DNA of 64,000 nt from NCBI GenBank assembly GCA_017470985.1, contig JAFUXA010000008.1:1-64000 (forward strand), given 5' to 3'. The notes beneath the pieces are model-generated. The model searched no databases. It was given only the letters and a program-made list of their open reading frames with translations, and had not been told where the DNA came from. Below, in pieces: positions 25,352 to 34,129 of this stretch; positions within the stretch are counted from its first letter, which is position 1; each line of letters starts with the position of its first letter. This DNA is from Lachnospiraceae bacterium. GTDB lineage: Bacteria > Bacillota > Clostridia > Lachnospirales > Lachnospiraceae. The position numbers and the translations under genes are program-made.

Positions 25352-26707
25352 TTATTGTTCAACTTCAACCCCTGCTTGTCCCATAGCCGAATCGCCTATT
25401 GTAGGTACCTGTCCACCTACAGGTTGCTCCGCAGGCGGATCTACAGCAGGTTGTTCTACAGGCACTTGTTCTACCACGGGAGCTTGTTCCACAGGAGCTT
25501 GCTCTGCAGCAGGTTCGCTGTTTGCATTATTGTTGTTATTACTATTTGTTGTCTTTCTACTATTATTCTGTTTATTCGCTTGTTCTTGAGCTTTTTGCGC
25601 TTCAGCAAGAGCTTTTAACTCTTCCTCAGTAGGCTGATGTATTGCTTCTCCACCTTGCAATTCTTTTCTTACTGACAAAACTCTGCCCACAGAATTATCA
25701 ATTAAATTCATATCGATTGAGCCTGAATTTACAGCAGATACAATAGCATCAAACCCAGTCAGATAATTTCCAGAAAAATACAATACATTCATACCTGCAT
25801 TCACAGCGGATACTGCCACATTTCCCATATCGGCTCCGTTTGCTTCAAGACCGCTCAAATCAGAAGTCATCAATAAACCCGTATATCCCATCTCGTCTCT
25901 AAGCTTACTTGTGGAAACTGCAGACATAGATACAGGTGTCACACTATCACCTGTTATGCTCTCAGCAATGGAATTAGTCACCATCACAGCCTGTGCAGAT
26001 GCAACTGCTTTTGCAAAACCGGTTCTATAATTTGTAAGCACCTCATCATCATTTGTTATCTGATCCGGCACAAATGGTACAATGGCAAGTTTATTCGCAT
26101 CACTATATGTCTTGACTGCATCTGAAATTATATTCATATAGCCATCAGCATCCTGATCTATTACAGGAGCTAAAATGACACTATTTACTCCCGTCTCAGT
26201 CAGATATTCAACTGTAGTTACATCGCCATTATCGGCATTAGATGCATCTACCACAGCAAGCACCTGATATCCATCGTTATATGTCATAAGCCTACCAATA
26301 TTATCCTTGGTATCTTCTTTCCCAATCAGATTTGTTTTATCCAATAAAAGTCCTGCGACAGGCATAGCTTCAAGAGAAGTTTGAGTAGTTGAACCAGCCA
26401 CAATAACTTCTGGCGTTCCAGTAAGCACAGATGGTGTAACAAGGAACATTGTTGCAACCTTTTGCTCAATTGACATCTCTGCCATTTTAGCTTCAATATC
26501 CTCATCAAAGGTCATCCTTCCCTCTTTATACACATCACTTATATTTGTATTTACTGCATTGATATCATTATTTACTTCATTTGACTCTATTGTCTGTTCC
26601 TTAAATATAGCTCTTCCAACGCCAAAAACCATTCCAATTACAACGGTAACAATCAGAACAACAACCTCAATGACAATAAGCCAACTATTATTACTTCTAT
26701 GTCTCAT
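25352..26707 (-). CDS. Membrane-anchored GH3-like protein, probable pseudoenzyme
   Basis: A 451-residue extracellular protein with one N-terminal membrane anchor (residues ~9-32). Residues ~75-345 follow the TIM-barrel order of glycoside hydrolase family 3/NagZ (MSIEQKVATMFLVTPS, VNSVILAPVID, GFAKAVASAQAVMVTNS, MGYTGLLMTSDLSGLEA, AVNAGMNVLYFSG). The KHFPGHG-type loop that carries the NagZ catalytic residues is absent; VPFVPDQITNDDEVL takes its place. Hydrolytic activity is therefore doubtful and a glycan-binding or scaffold role is more likely. The last ~100 residues are low-complexity Gln/Asn, then repeated V-E-Q-x-P-V units. It starts 12 nt after the LCP gene. Confidence 0.75.
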   Translation of the reverse strand: MRHRSNNSWLIVIEVVVLIVTVVIGMVFGVGRAIFKEQTIESNEVNNDINAVNTNISDVYKEGRMTFDEDIEAKMAEMSIEQKVATMFLVTPSVLTGTPEVIVAGSTTQTSLEAMPVAGLLLDKTNLIGKEDTKDNIGRLMTYNDGYQVLAVVDASNADNGDVTTVEYLTETGVNSVILAPVIDQDADGYMNIISDAVKTYSDANKLAIVPFVPDQITNDDEVLTNYRTGFAKAVASAQAVMVTNSIAESITGDSVTPVSMSAVSTSKLRDEMGYTGLLMTSDLSGLEANGADMGNVAVSAVNAGMNVLYFSGNYLTGFDAIVSAVNSGSIDMNLIDNSVGRVLSVRKELQGGEAIHQPTEEELKALAEAQKAQEQANKQNNSRKTTNSNNNNNANSEPAAEQAPVEQAPVVEQVPVEQPAVDPPAEQPVGGQVPTIGDSAMGQAGVEVEQ

Positions 26708-26719
26708 TGTTCCTCCCCA

Positions 26720-27760
26720 CTAAATTCCTTGATTTTCCACTGGTGGTTCCACCTCATCGTAGAATATATCTATAATCATCTTGTATAACTCTTCACTATC
26801 CACGTTATACTCCTCGAAGTTTTCTCCATCTGTCATTTCTCCCGGCAAACTATACATCTCACCACTATAGGTGTAATCCTTTATCTCCAATATAAAATCT
26901 GCTATTGTCATATTCGTCACTGTATAATCAGAGATTTCATCATATATTTTGGATGCATCTGAAGCACTCATACTTGTCGTCTTCACTTTATTGATCATAG
27001 CCTCAACATATTGCTTCTGTCTCTCAAGACGACGTGTAGCACTATTGAACTCATCAACATCACGAGATCTAATATATACATAAGCCTCTTTACCGGATAA
27101 TGTCTTTGTTTCTCCCTGTGTCAGACTCACACCTTTAGATGAATCTTTTAATGTATCCATTACCTCTACTTCTACTCCACCCAGAGCATCATTTAACACT
27201 GAGATACCATCCATATTCATAGCCAAATATCCGCTTATAGGTATGTCAAATAATAATTTCTCAACAGCATCTACTGTGTAATCTGCACTTATTCTCTTAC
27301 CATCACCATAAGTATGAGCCAGACATATCTGCTCATTAGAATTTCTAACAAACTGATTATTGATATCATAGATTCCAATATCAGTCATGGTATTTCTATT
27401 TATTGCAATAGCACTTAAAGTATCATGCTTTTTATCCTGCACAAGCAAAAATAGTACGTCAGCCTGACCTGCATTTCCACCAACTGCGTTTTCCTCTACA
27501 GTTCCGGTTCTATCAATTCCCATAAACAGATAACTCTTGATGTTGGTGTTATATTTATAATATTTACCATCATAAGAAATGACACCTTCCTGCCATTTCT
27601 CCTGTGTAGCATCAGCCTGCTTTGCAAGAGTCTCAGGCTCATCATGTTTGATAAGTTTCGCCCCAATCAGGACAACCACAATTATCACAATCAGTATTCC
27701 TATTACTGCAATCAATCCAATATTCGATTTTATTCCATCTTCTTTATTGACTTTATTCAT
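26720..27760 (-). CDS. LytR-CpsA-Psr (LCP) family protein
   Basis: Membrane-anchored ligase (346 residues) that would transfer the finished polymer from its lipid carrier to the cell wall. One N-terminal membrane segment (about residues 14-34), then the LCP core: YLFMGIDRTGT, QADVLFLLVQD, AIAINRNTM (the catalytic arginine region), YVIRSRD-like YVYIRSRDVDEFNSATRR and RQKQYVEAMINKV. I use ATG 27760 with GGGAG 9 nt upstream; the frame is open to 27850 without a ribosome site. It lies between the sortase substrate and the GH3-like gene. Confidence 0.9.
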   Translation of the reverse strand: MNKVNKEDGIKSNIGLIAVIGILIVIIVVVLIGAKLIKHDEPETLAKQADATQEKWQEGVISYDGKYYKYNTNIKSYLFMGIDRTGTVEENAVGGNAGQADVLFLLVQDKKHDTLSAIAINRNTMTDIGIYDINNQFVRNSNEQICLAHTYGDGKRISADYTVDAVEKLLFDIPISGYLAMNMDGISVLNDALGGVEVEVMDTLKDSSKGVSLTQGETKTLSGKEAYVYIRSRDVDEFNSATRRLERQKQYVEAMINKVKTTSMSASDASKIYDEISDYTVTNMTIADFILEIKDYTYSGEMYSLPGEMTDGENFEEYNVDSEELYKMIIDIFYDEVEPPVENQGI

Positions 27761-27837
27761 TAAAATAATCTCCCGGATAGACTTTCTCTCATATACATAT
27801 ACGACTGTATCATCTACATATATAAAAGAAAGTACGG

Positions 27838-27855
27838 GCGGCGTTTTCACGCCGC
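27838..27855 (-). terminator. GC-rich tetraloop hairpin between two surface genes
   Basis: GCGGCGT-GAAA-ACGCCGC, a perfect 7-bp stem with a GNRA loop on the minus strand, stands out in this AT-rich locus. It is followed by CCGTACTTTCTTTTATAT rather than a clean T-run, so partial termination or 3'-end stabilisation of the highly expressed upstream mRNA is more likely than full termination. Confidence 0.5.
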
Positions 27856-27891
27856 TTATACCTTCTTGGCAATGCTAGAATTAAACAGAAA

Positions 27892-28440
27892 TTATGCAAT
27901 CTTCTTTCTATTTAAAACTACAATACCTGCTGCAGAAATCAGCATTACAGCAATTGCTGTCATTGCTCCTGCTTCACTTGTCTTTGGTGATGTAGCAGTT
28001 GTTGTTGCAGCAGCTGCAGAGTTAACAAGAACTACTGCAAATGGTGAGTAAGAAGATGTTGTAAACTTTACAGAACCATCTCCTGCTGTTGCACCAAGAA
28101 CTTCTGGAGCCTTTGTCATATCTCCACCTACCCAGTGAAGAACCTTAACTGTATCTCCAGACTTAATTCCTGTTACAGCAACCTCAACTTCACCAGCTGT
28201 TGTTCCAGCAAGATCAAATACAGATACAACTGTTGCTGTCTTAGAACCAACAAGTGCCTCTAACTTATCAGCTGTTGTAGCTGTAGTGATTGAAGCAGCA
28301 ACTTCACCAGAAACATCACTAAGAGTTGTTCCTTCTGGAGCTGACTTCAATGTAGCCTTTACTGGGCTAGCTGCGAAAGCTGTTGTTGTCATAGCGAAGC
28401 ATAATACTAATGCTGCTACTACAGATGCCAACTTTTTCAT
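27892..28440 (-). CDS. Small secreted protein with SPKTS-type cell-wall sorting signal
   Basis: A 182-residue surface protein. Residues 1-24 are a signal peptide (MKKLASVVAALVLCFAMTT, cleaved after AFAA). The middle is Ala/Thr/Val-rich and forms one small beta-rich domain (SGDTVKVLHWVGGD, VKFTTSSYSPFAVVLV). The C-terminus is a sorting signal: SPKTS at residues 151-155, a hydrophobic stretch, then NRKKIA. SPKTG-like signals are used by class B sortases in clostridia, and a class B sortase gene lies 75 bp upstream. AGGAGG precedes the ATG. Probably an abundant wall protein linked to EPS; function unknown. Confidence 0.8.
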   Translation of the reverse strand: MKKLASVVAALVLCFAMTTTAFAASPVKATLKSAPEGTTLSDVSGEVAASITTATTADKLEALVGSKTATVVSVFDLAGTTAGEVEVAVTGIKSGDTVKVLHWVGGDMTKAPEVLGATAGDGSVKFTTSSYSPFAVVLVNSAAAATTTATSPKTSEAGAMTAIAVMLISAAGIVVLNRKKIA

Positions 28441-28515
28441 TGTTACGATATCCTCCTTTCCCTATTATTTTTTGAGCTAATGCTCATATATCTAAATAGT
28501 CTTAAAAGCTATGGA

Positions 28516-29259
28516 TTATTTCACATCCACAAGCTTTGCAACTATCAGATAACGTGTAGAATTAGAACTTGTACAAGTAGACAATGTAAGCAATTTATCA
28601 TCGGACGACACCTTCATATCGGTGTCAACAATTCCTTGACTTTCCTTTACATCGTCGATATAATCCTGTACTTCTGATGAATTTGAAAAATTATACTTTA
28701 CCATCAGATGTTCATCTGAGAAATCTACCGCAGCAAAAATCTCATACTCAAATATATGGTCAGGAGTATATATATTGATAGTTTTATGATTATCAAAATA
28801 CTCTTGTTCTCTATAGTTTTTCAGGCATCCAAATGCCTCAAGATTCTTCATATTATGTCCATAAATTATTGTGTTCGAATCTTCAAAAGTAGTTGTATTG
28901 ATTTTCTGAGTAAATAACGAACCAGAAAATCCTTTCACCTTGTTATACAAATGATCCAAGTAATACTCGTCATACAACTCATTGGACTCCATATTCTGCA
29001 ATATAGGCGCATCAACTTCTGTACCATCTATCTTGACCCATGCATATATATCTGGATTTATTTTCTGTAACTCATCGAAATCAACTGGAATTTCATTCTT
29101 TTGTGGTTTTTCTTCAACCACATTATGAACTAATGCATCATTATCTTCTTTTTCCTTTTCTTTTTTACCGTTCATGTAAAAAAGAACTCCGATTGCACAT
29201 ATCAGAATCACTTCTAAAATCACTATTGTAAATGCAGTTCTTTTGTTTATTTTCTTCAT
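28516..29259 (-). CDS. srtB: Class B sortase
   Basis: Membrane transpeptidase (247 residues) that cleaves a sorting signal and joins the protein to peptidoglycan. One N-terminal membrane segment (AFTIVILEVILICAIGVLF), then YAWVKIDGTEVDAPILQ (class B N-terminal region), the catalytic His in TIIYGHNM, and Cys229 in TLSTC with Arg236 in STRY. It lies within the EPS core operon directly after the tyrosine kinase gene (1-nt overlap) and ahead of its likely substrate. Such dedicated sortase-substrate pairs are common in clostridia, but their place inside an EPS operon is less usual. Confidence 0.92.
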   Translation of the reverse strand: MKKINKRTAFTIVILEVILICAIGVLFYMNGKKEKEKEDNDALVHNVVEEKPQKNEIPVDFDELQKINPDIYAWVKIDGTEVDAPILQNMESNELYDEYYLDHLYNKVKGFSGSLFTQKINTTTFEDSNTIIYGHNMKNLEAFGCLKNYREQEYFDNHKTINIYTPDHIFEYEIFAAVDFSDEHLMVKYNFSNSSEVQDYIDDVKESQGIVDTDMKVSSDDKLLTLSTCTSSNSTRYLIVAKLVDVK

Positions 29260-29996
29260 TACTTATCAGCCTCTTTTTCATGTCCATAATTGCCGTAATA
29301 GCTTCCATAATAATTGCCATAATAGCTTCCATAATATTTACCATAATGGCTCTGCTTAGCCTGAACCTTATTTAGCACAGCCCCTAGTATATGAATGTCA
29401 GCTATCTCTAACTGTCTCTTTACATTTTTAATCGCTCTTGCTCCAGCCTCACCTTGTGCGACCACAATTATTGCACCATCACAATTTTTGCCTACAATAG
29501 CAGCATCAATTGCAGCTCCAATAGGAGCAGTATCAACCAAAACATAATCAAATGTATCTCTTGCTGCACTAATCATTTGCTCAAAATAATCCTTTTCAAG
29601 CATTTCTGTAGGATTAGGTGTACTTCTACCCGCAAAAACCATGAAGAGCCCTTTGATATTTGTATGATATATAACGTCTTCTAACTTAGTCTGACCACTG
29701 AGATAATGTGATAATCCAACTATCTCATATCCATCTACTATTTTGGCTCTAAGACGCCCTGCAAGAACCGACTTACGCATATCCGTATCAATAATTAATA
29801 CCTTCTTGCCCAACTCAGCCAAGGATCTTCCCAAATCCATAACCACTGTGGACTTACCTTCATTAGGCTGTGCACTGGTAAACATAATAGTTTTGATGTC
29901 ATCACCGCAGAACTGTATATTTGTTCGCAAAGCTCTAAGTGATTCTTTCATGGTATATGATTGTTCTTTAATTGCACCCAGCTTTATCTTCTGCAT
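29259..29996 (-). CDS. cpsD: BY-kinase Wze/CpsD, polysaccharide biosynthesis tyrosine kinase
   Basis: Cytoplasmic tyrosine kinase half (245 residues) that works with the membrane modulator encoded just upstream to control chain length and export. Walker A is SAQPNEGKSTVVMDLG, Walker A' is VLIIDTDMRKS and Walker B is YVLVDTAPIG. The C-terminus is a tyrosine cluster (KYYGSYYGNYYGSYYGN, about 10 Tyr) that is the autophosphorylation tail. Its start is directly next to the stop of the modulator gene. The CpsB-like phosphatase at 32702-33475 would reverse the phosphorylation. Confidence 0.93.
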   Translation of the reverse strand: MQKIKLGAIKEQSYTMKESLRALRTNIQFCGDDIKTIMFTSAQPNEGKSTVVMDLGRSLAELGKKVLIIDTDMRKSVLAGRLRAKIVDGYEIVGLSHYLSGQTKLEDVIYHTNIKGLFMVFAGRSTPNPTEMLEKDYFEQMISAARDTFDYVLVDTAPIGAAIDAAIVGKNCDGAIIVVAQGEAGARAIKNVKRQLEIADIHILGAVLNKVQAKQSHYGKYYGSYYGNYYGSYYGNYGHEKEADK

Positions 29997-30764
29997 TTAT
30001 GACACCTCTCTTTTCAAAAAAGTATTCTTAAATCTTTTTTTATTTTCATTTGATTTGGATTTATCGCCATCATCTTCTGTCTCATCAAGAGGTAAAGTTC
30101 CAAGCACATGAATACCAATATTCTCTTCCAACTCATCCGGAGACATGATAGTATCATTCAACAGATATCCAACTACAACAATTACTGATGCCAATACAAA
30201 TCCAAGTAATGCTCCTACTGCAGTATTCTTGCCTATACTTGGGCTAACAGGAGACTCTTCCACATAACCCTGTTGTATAATAGTCGGGGGATCCTGATCC
30301 ATTTTCTGTGAAATATATGCAGCAGAAACCTCAGCTATTTCATCAGCCATAATTTTGGCATTCTCTGCATTAGAATCTTTTACTGTAATTTTCATAATGC
30401 GGGAATTTGATGGATTCTCCAGGCTCACTCTGCCATAAAGTTCCTTATAGTCCATATCCAATCCCAGATTATTGATAACTTGATCTAATACAGGTCTACC
30501 ACTTATTACTTCCATATAATCACTTGTCAAATTTGTACCTACCTGTAAATCTGTAATGCTTGTTATAGATGTGCTTTTACTTAACACATATAATTCTGCA
30601 GTCGATGCATACATTGGCACTATCAATAGTTTTGAATAAACAAATGCAATAACTGCAACAATAAGCGTTGAGGCCAATATCATTCTGATGTGTTCCATTA
30701 ATACGAAGAACAACTCTTTTAAGTCAATCTCTATTTCCTCATTACTTGTCTTATTTGTTTCCAT
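29997..30764 (-). CDS. cpsC: Wzd/CpsC chain-length modulator
   Basis: Membrane partner of the tyrosine kinase (about 255 residues), of the Wzz/PCP-2b type split into two genes as in Gram-positive bacteria. Two membrane segments flank an outer domain: MILASTLIVAVIAFVYSKLL near the N-terminus and AVGALLGFVLASVIVVVGYLL near residue 200, preceded by the proline motif VEESPVSPSIGKN. ATG 30764 is chosen; AAGGAG lies 13 nt upstream. The upstream in-frame TTG at 30797 overlaps the stop of the dehydratase gene and would add 11 residues. Confidence 0.92.
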   Translation of the reverse strand: METNKTSNEEIEIDLKELFFVLMEHIRMILASTLIVAVIAFVYSKLLIVPMYASTAELYVLSKSTSITSITDLQVGTNLTSDYMEVISGRPVLDQVINNLGLDMDYKELYGRVSLENPSNSRIMKITVKDSNAENAKIMADEIAEVSAAYISQKMDQDPPTIIQQGYVEESPVSPSIGKNTAVGALLGFVLASVIVVVGYLLNDTIMSPDELEENIGIHVLGTLPLDETEDDGDKSKSNENKKRFKNTFLKREVS

Positions 30765-30793
30765 AAGATGTCTATATCTCCTTTGTAAATTAC

Positions 30794-32635
30794 TCAATTA
30801 GCGATAGCATGATAAGTAGGAACGACTCCTTCCACTATTGCTCTGATATTTCCAATTTCATTTTTGCTGGCCGCATCAAGCTTCTTTAGTTCTTGTGCAA
30901 AAAGTTCATCATTCATTTCAATAGGCATTGCAATATATATCAAGTCATTAGCTGTCTTTGTCATGCCTTCTTCATTCATCAGAATCTCTTCATACATCTT
31001 TTCTCCTGGTCTAAGTCCGGTATAAACAATCTTGATATCTTTATCAGGTACATATCCTGACAGACGAATTAACTTTCTAGCCATATCATCTATCTTTACC
31101 GGCTTTCCCATATCAAGAACAAATATCTCTCCTCCACAAGCATATATTCCAGCTTGAATAACAAGAGCTACAGCTTCTGGAATGGTCATAAAGAATCTAG
31201 TCATATTTGGATCAGTAACCGTAACTGGTCCCCCCTCTTCAATCTGCTTTTTAAACAGTGGCACTACACTTCCATTACTTCCTAGTACATTTCCAAATCT
31301 AACAGCTGCGTAACTTGTATTAGGATATTTTCTATCACACATCTGTATAATCATTTCACACATACGTTTTGATGCGCCCATAATATTGGTTGGATTCACA
31401 GCCTTGTCTGTAGAAATCAATATGAACTTCTCTACGCCGTAACGCGCAGCTGCCTCTGTCACTTTTAATGTGCCTATAACATTATTTTTGATAGCTTCAT
31501 TAGGAGAACTCTCCATTAATGGCACATGCTTATGTGCAGCAGCATGAAATACTACATTTGGACGATACTTTTCCATAATGTAATTGACCCTGCTTGTGTT
31601 TCTAACAGAACCAATTAATGTTACTAAATCAAGCTCCGGCATATGGCGTTTTAATTCTTGTTCAATTTCATAGGCATTATTTTCATAAATATCAAAAATA
31701 ATAAGTCGTTTAGGGTTTTCTTTGGCAACTTGTCTGCAAAGTTCACTTCCAATAGAACCGCCACCACCTGTAACAAGAACAACCTTCCCATTTATAAAAT
31801 CATGAATTCCTTTGTTATCGACAATAACCTGGTCTCTTCCTAATAAATCTTCAATGGCAACTGTACGCAATTTTTTCAAATCTACTTTTCCATTGACAAG
31901 CTCATACATTGAAGGTACAAGCTCCAATCTACAGTCCGTAGAATTACATATTTCTAATATTTCTTTCTTATCCTGCGACGGTGCATTCGGTATGGCATAT
32001 ATAATATTCGTAACATGAAATCTCTCAACAGCATCCACAATATCATGTCGACCGCCCACAATCTCTACACCATCAATATATCTGCCCCATTTAAATCTAT
32101 TATCATCAATAGCACACACTATACGCCCACTAATGTGACCGCCCATGACAACTTCATTTATTACAGCTCTTCCAACAGATCCAGCTCCAACAATCATGTA
32201 TTTATTCTCAGTTTCATTATTGAATCTGTTTTCAATTTTTTTCTTTGATATGCGCAAAAATCGATATCCAAACCTAACAATAACAACACCACAGAACGCT
32301 AAAAACCATCCCATGACCCAATAAGATGACGGCATAGATTGATACCAAAAAAGAATAAATAAAGTATTTGGTATCCAACATACTATCATTGCCATTATGA
32401 TTCGTTGCAATTCAACCACACTAACAAATCGCCATATACTTCGATACAATTTGAAATATCTATAAATGAAAATATAAGATAAAGACAGTGGGATAATCAT
32501 AGTTTTATACCCCTGCAAATAATCATTTGGGATATTGCTAAATCTAAAATCAAATCTTATATATATTGCCGCGAAAAAGGAAAGTATTAAGACGAAAAAA
32601 TCACACATTGCAACCAAACGAATGCGATTATTCAT
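30794..32635 (-). CDS. pglF: Membrane UDP-HexNAc 4,6-dehydratase, PglF/CapD type
   Basis: Makes the UDP-4-keto-6-deoxy-HexNAc that an aminotransferase then converts to a 4-amino sugar. Four N-terminal membrane segments (to about residue 130), a first Rossmann-like domain (YMIVGAGSVGRAVINEV) and the catalytic SDR domain with LVTGGGGSIGSELCRQ and STDKAVNPTNIMGASKR (the T-D-K catalytic set of this family). It ends with LRPGEKMYEEILMNEEG. I use ATG 32635 with AGAGG 8 nt upstream; a start at 32686 is possible. The matching aminotransferase (21070-22368) and PGT (20423-21061) are in the downstream operon. Confidence 0.9.
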   Translation of the reverse strand: MNNRIRLVAMCDFFVLILSFFAAIYIRFDFRFSNIPNDYLQGYKTMIIPLSLSYIFIYRYFKLYRSIWRFVSVVELQRIIMAMIVCWIPNTLFILFWYQSMPSSYWVMGWFLAFCGVVIVRFGYRFLRISKKKIENRFNNETENKYMIVGAGSVGRAVINEVVMGGHISGRIVCAIDDNRFKWGRYIDGVEIVGGRHDIVDAVERFHVTNIIYAIPNAPSQDKKEILEICNSTDCRLELVPSMYELVNGKVDLKKLRTVAIEDLLGRDQVIVDNKGIHDFINGKVVLVTGGGGSIGSELCRQVAKENPKRLIIFDIYENNAYEIEQELKRHMPELDLVTLIGSVRNTSRVNYIMEKYRPNVVFHAAAHKHVPLMESSPNEAIKNNVIGTLKVTEAAARYGVEKFILISTDKAVNPTNIMGASKRMCEMIIQMCDRKYPNTSYAAVRFGNVLGSNGSVVPLFKKQIEEGGPVTVTDPNMTRFFMTIPEAVALVIQAGIYACGGEIFVLDMGKPVKIDDMARKLIRLSGYVPDKDIKIVYTGLRPGEKMYEEILMNEEGMTKTANDLIYIAMPIEMNDELFAQELKKLDAASKNEIGNIRAIVEGVVPTYHAIAN

Positions 32636-32701
32636 TTGAACATCCTCTTTAATATCTTTAATAAAACATTTTTTTACATCAATCATTTCCCAAAAAGCTC
32701 C

Positions 32702-33475
32702 TCAAGAAATTCCCCTCAAAATATTCAACGCATTCTCAGAACATACTTCCCTTGCATACTTTTCTCCCGATCGCTCTGCAACAATCTTATATGCCTTAGA
32801 AATCTCAGGTCTCCTATGAATCACGTCATGAGAGTCTGTTGACACAAAATGTATAAATCTATTATCGAGTACATACTTGACAAAATTTTTTATAATCCGA
32901 TCAGCAGGCTTTGCTATAGTATCTGCGTTCATCTGCAGATAAATCCCCTTATTATATAATTCTCTTACCCTGTCAGGTTTCGAGACAAGACAGTTATATC
33001 TCTCTATGTGAGCTACAATTGGTATAAACCCTCTATTAACCAATTCCTGTAACCCACTAGTCATATCACTAAAATGCGCCTGAGTAGAAAATTCGACCAA
33101 AAGATAATCTGTATCATCTATTGGGATAATAAGCTTAGAATAATCTTCAATTATTTCATGGCTAAAATATAATTCGCAGCCTAAATATACTTCCAAATCT
33201 TTATAGTTTTTTTCAACTTCGACTTTTGTAGATTTATATGCTTCCATCACATCTTCAATTGGTCTAGATAACCATGGTCTTCTCACATGTGGAGTAAATA
33301 CAATATTGCGAATACCATCTTTATAGGCTATATCCAGCATATTCTTAGTAGTTTCAATATCTTGAGAGCCATCATCCAGTCCCGGTAAAATATGACAATG
33401 TATATCTACAAATCCTATATCATCACAATTATGATTATTAAGTTTATCTTGTTCTCTCTTGTTTAAAAAAAACAT
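32702..33475 (-). CDS. cpsB: CpsB/YwqE-type PHP protein-tyrosine phosphatase
   Basis: Mn-dependent phosphatase of the PHP superfamily (257 residues) that dephosphorylates the Wze/CpsD kinase. Metal motifs: FVDIHCHILPGLDDG at about residues 22-36, FTPHVRRPW, YLGCELYFSHE, PIVAHIERYN and FVSTDSHDVIHRRPE. It is the first gene of the EPS core operon and follows a perfect -10 box with a 77-nt leader. The C-terminus ends SENALNILRG as in YwqE-like proteins. Confidence 0.92.
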   Translation of the reverse strand: MFFLNKREQDKLNNHNCDDIGFVDIHCHILPGLDDGSQDIETTKNMLDIAYKDGIRNIVFTPHVRRPWLSRPIEDVMEAYKSTKVEVEKNYKDLEVYLGCELYFSHEIIEDYSKLIIPIDDTDYLLVEFSTQAHFSDMTSGLQELVNRGFIPIVAHIERYNCLVSKPDRVRELYNKGIYLQMNADTIAKPADRIIKNFVKYVLDNRFIHFVSTDSHDVIHRRPEISKAYKIVAERSGEKYAREVCSENALNILRGIS

Positions 33476-33551
33476 AACTCACCAACTAGATTTCAAATCA
33501 TCAAATCTATTAATTCTCCTACTACAAGCGCGCCTCATAAGCGCTACGTCT

Positions 33552-33602
33552 ATTATAGCAATACTTTAGTATTAATGCAACATTAAGCAATACAAAAGTA
33601 TT
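33552..33602 (-). promoter_or_regulatory. EPS core promoter with two palindromic operator candidates
   Basis: Minus-strand -35 TTGCAT (33575-33580), 17-bp spacer, -10 TATAAT (33552-33557). The spacer holds the palindrome AATACTAAAGTATT (33560-33573) and a second, AATACTTTTGTATT (33589-33602), lies upstream with centres 29 bp apart, about three helix turns. The consensus AATAC-N4-GTATT suggests one dimeric regulator; the divergent XRE gene at 33696 is the obvious candidate (inference). Confidence 0.75.
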
Positions 33603-33695
33603 TATTAATTTAGACTAAAACAGCGTAAAATCATTGAAGTGAATAAGTTTTAACATACTTTTTTATTATTATTTTTATCTAAGGAGGTTATATTT

Positions 33696-33998
33696 ATGTT
33701 TGGGGAAAGAATTTCAATACTTAGAAAAGCCAAAGGAATAAGCCAGGTTCAATTAGCAAACAAAATAGGCGTATCAAAACAATCTGTAAGCAATTGGGAA
33801 AATAATAACATTATGCCATCTGTAGACATGGTAATCACTTTAGCAGATTTTTTCGGTTGCACAAGCGATTATTTACTTGAACTGAATGAAAACAAAATGG
33901 TTATAGAAACTACCAATCTCACTGCCTCTCAGGCAGCTCATATTAAAAACATCGTAGATGACTTTGTTTCATTGAATCAAAAACTAAAGGAACAATAG
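33696..33998 (+). CDS. XRE-family transcriptional regulator
   Basis: A 100-residue DNA-binding protein. Residues 1-65 are a canonical HTH_3 domain: ERISILRKAKGISQVQLANK, then VSKQSVSNWENNN as recognition helix, and CTSDYLLELNEN as the usual end. The remaining 35 residues may dimerise. AAGGAGG lies 11 nt upstream of the ATG. It is the only plus-strand gene in this part and is divergent from the EPS core operon, whose promoter carries two matching palindromes, so it may regulate EPS production. Confidence 0.88.
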   Translation: MFGERISILRKAKGISQVQLANKIGVSKQSVSNWENNNIMPSVDMVITLADFFGCTSDYLLELNENKMVIETTNLTASQAAHIKNIVDDFVSLNQKLKEQ

Positions 33999-34059
33999 AA
34001 AACACAAATATTTATCAACTTATAGACACAGAGATATAATAGTAAAAAAGCATAACACA

Positions 34060-34091
34060 AAACAAAAAGGCACCTCCAATTGGAGATGCCT
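34060..34091 (-). terminator. Terminator of the DUF5692-like gene
   Basis: Minus strand AGGCATCTCC-AATT-GGAGGTGCCT (34068-34091, 10-bp stem) followed by TTTTGTTTTG. It may also stop plus-strand transcription from the XRE gene, though that side has a poorer T-run. Confidence 0.88.
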
Positions 34092-34129
34092 CTTCTATTT
34101 CAATATTATATTTTCCAAGATAATACTGA

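Noticed and set aside
25262-25618. Open frame on the plus strand opposite the GH3-like gene's repetitive tail
   Set aside because: It is a by-product of the low-complexity coding sequence; no ribosome site and no sensible composition.
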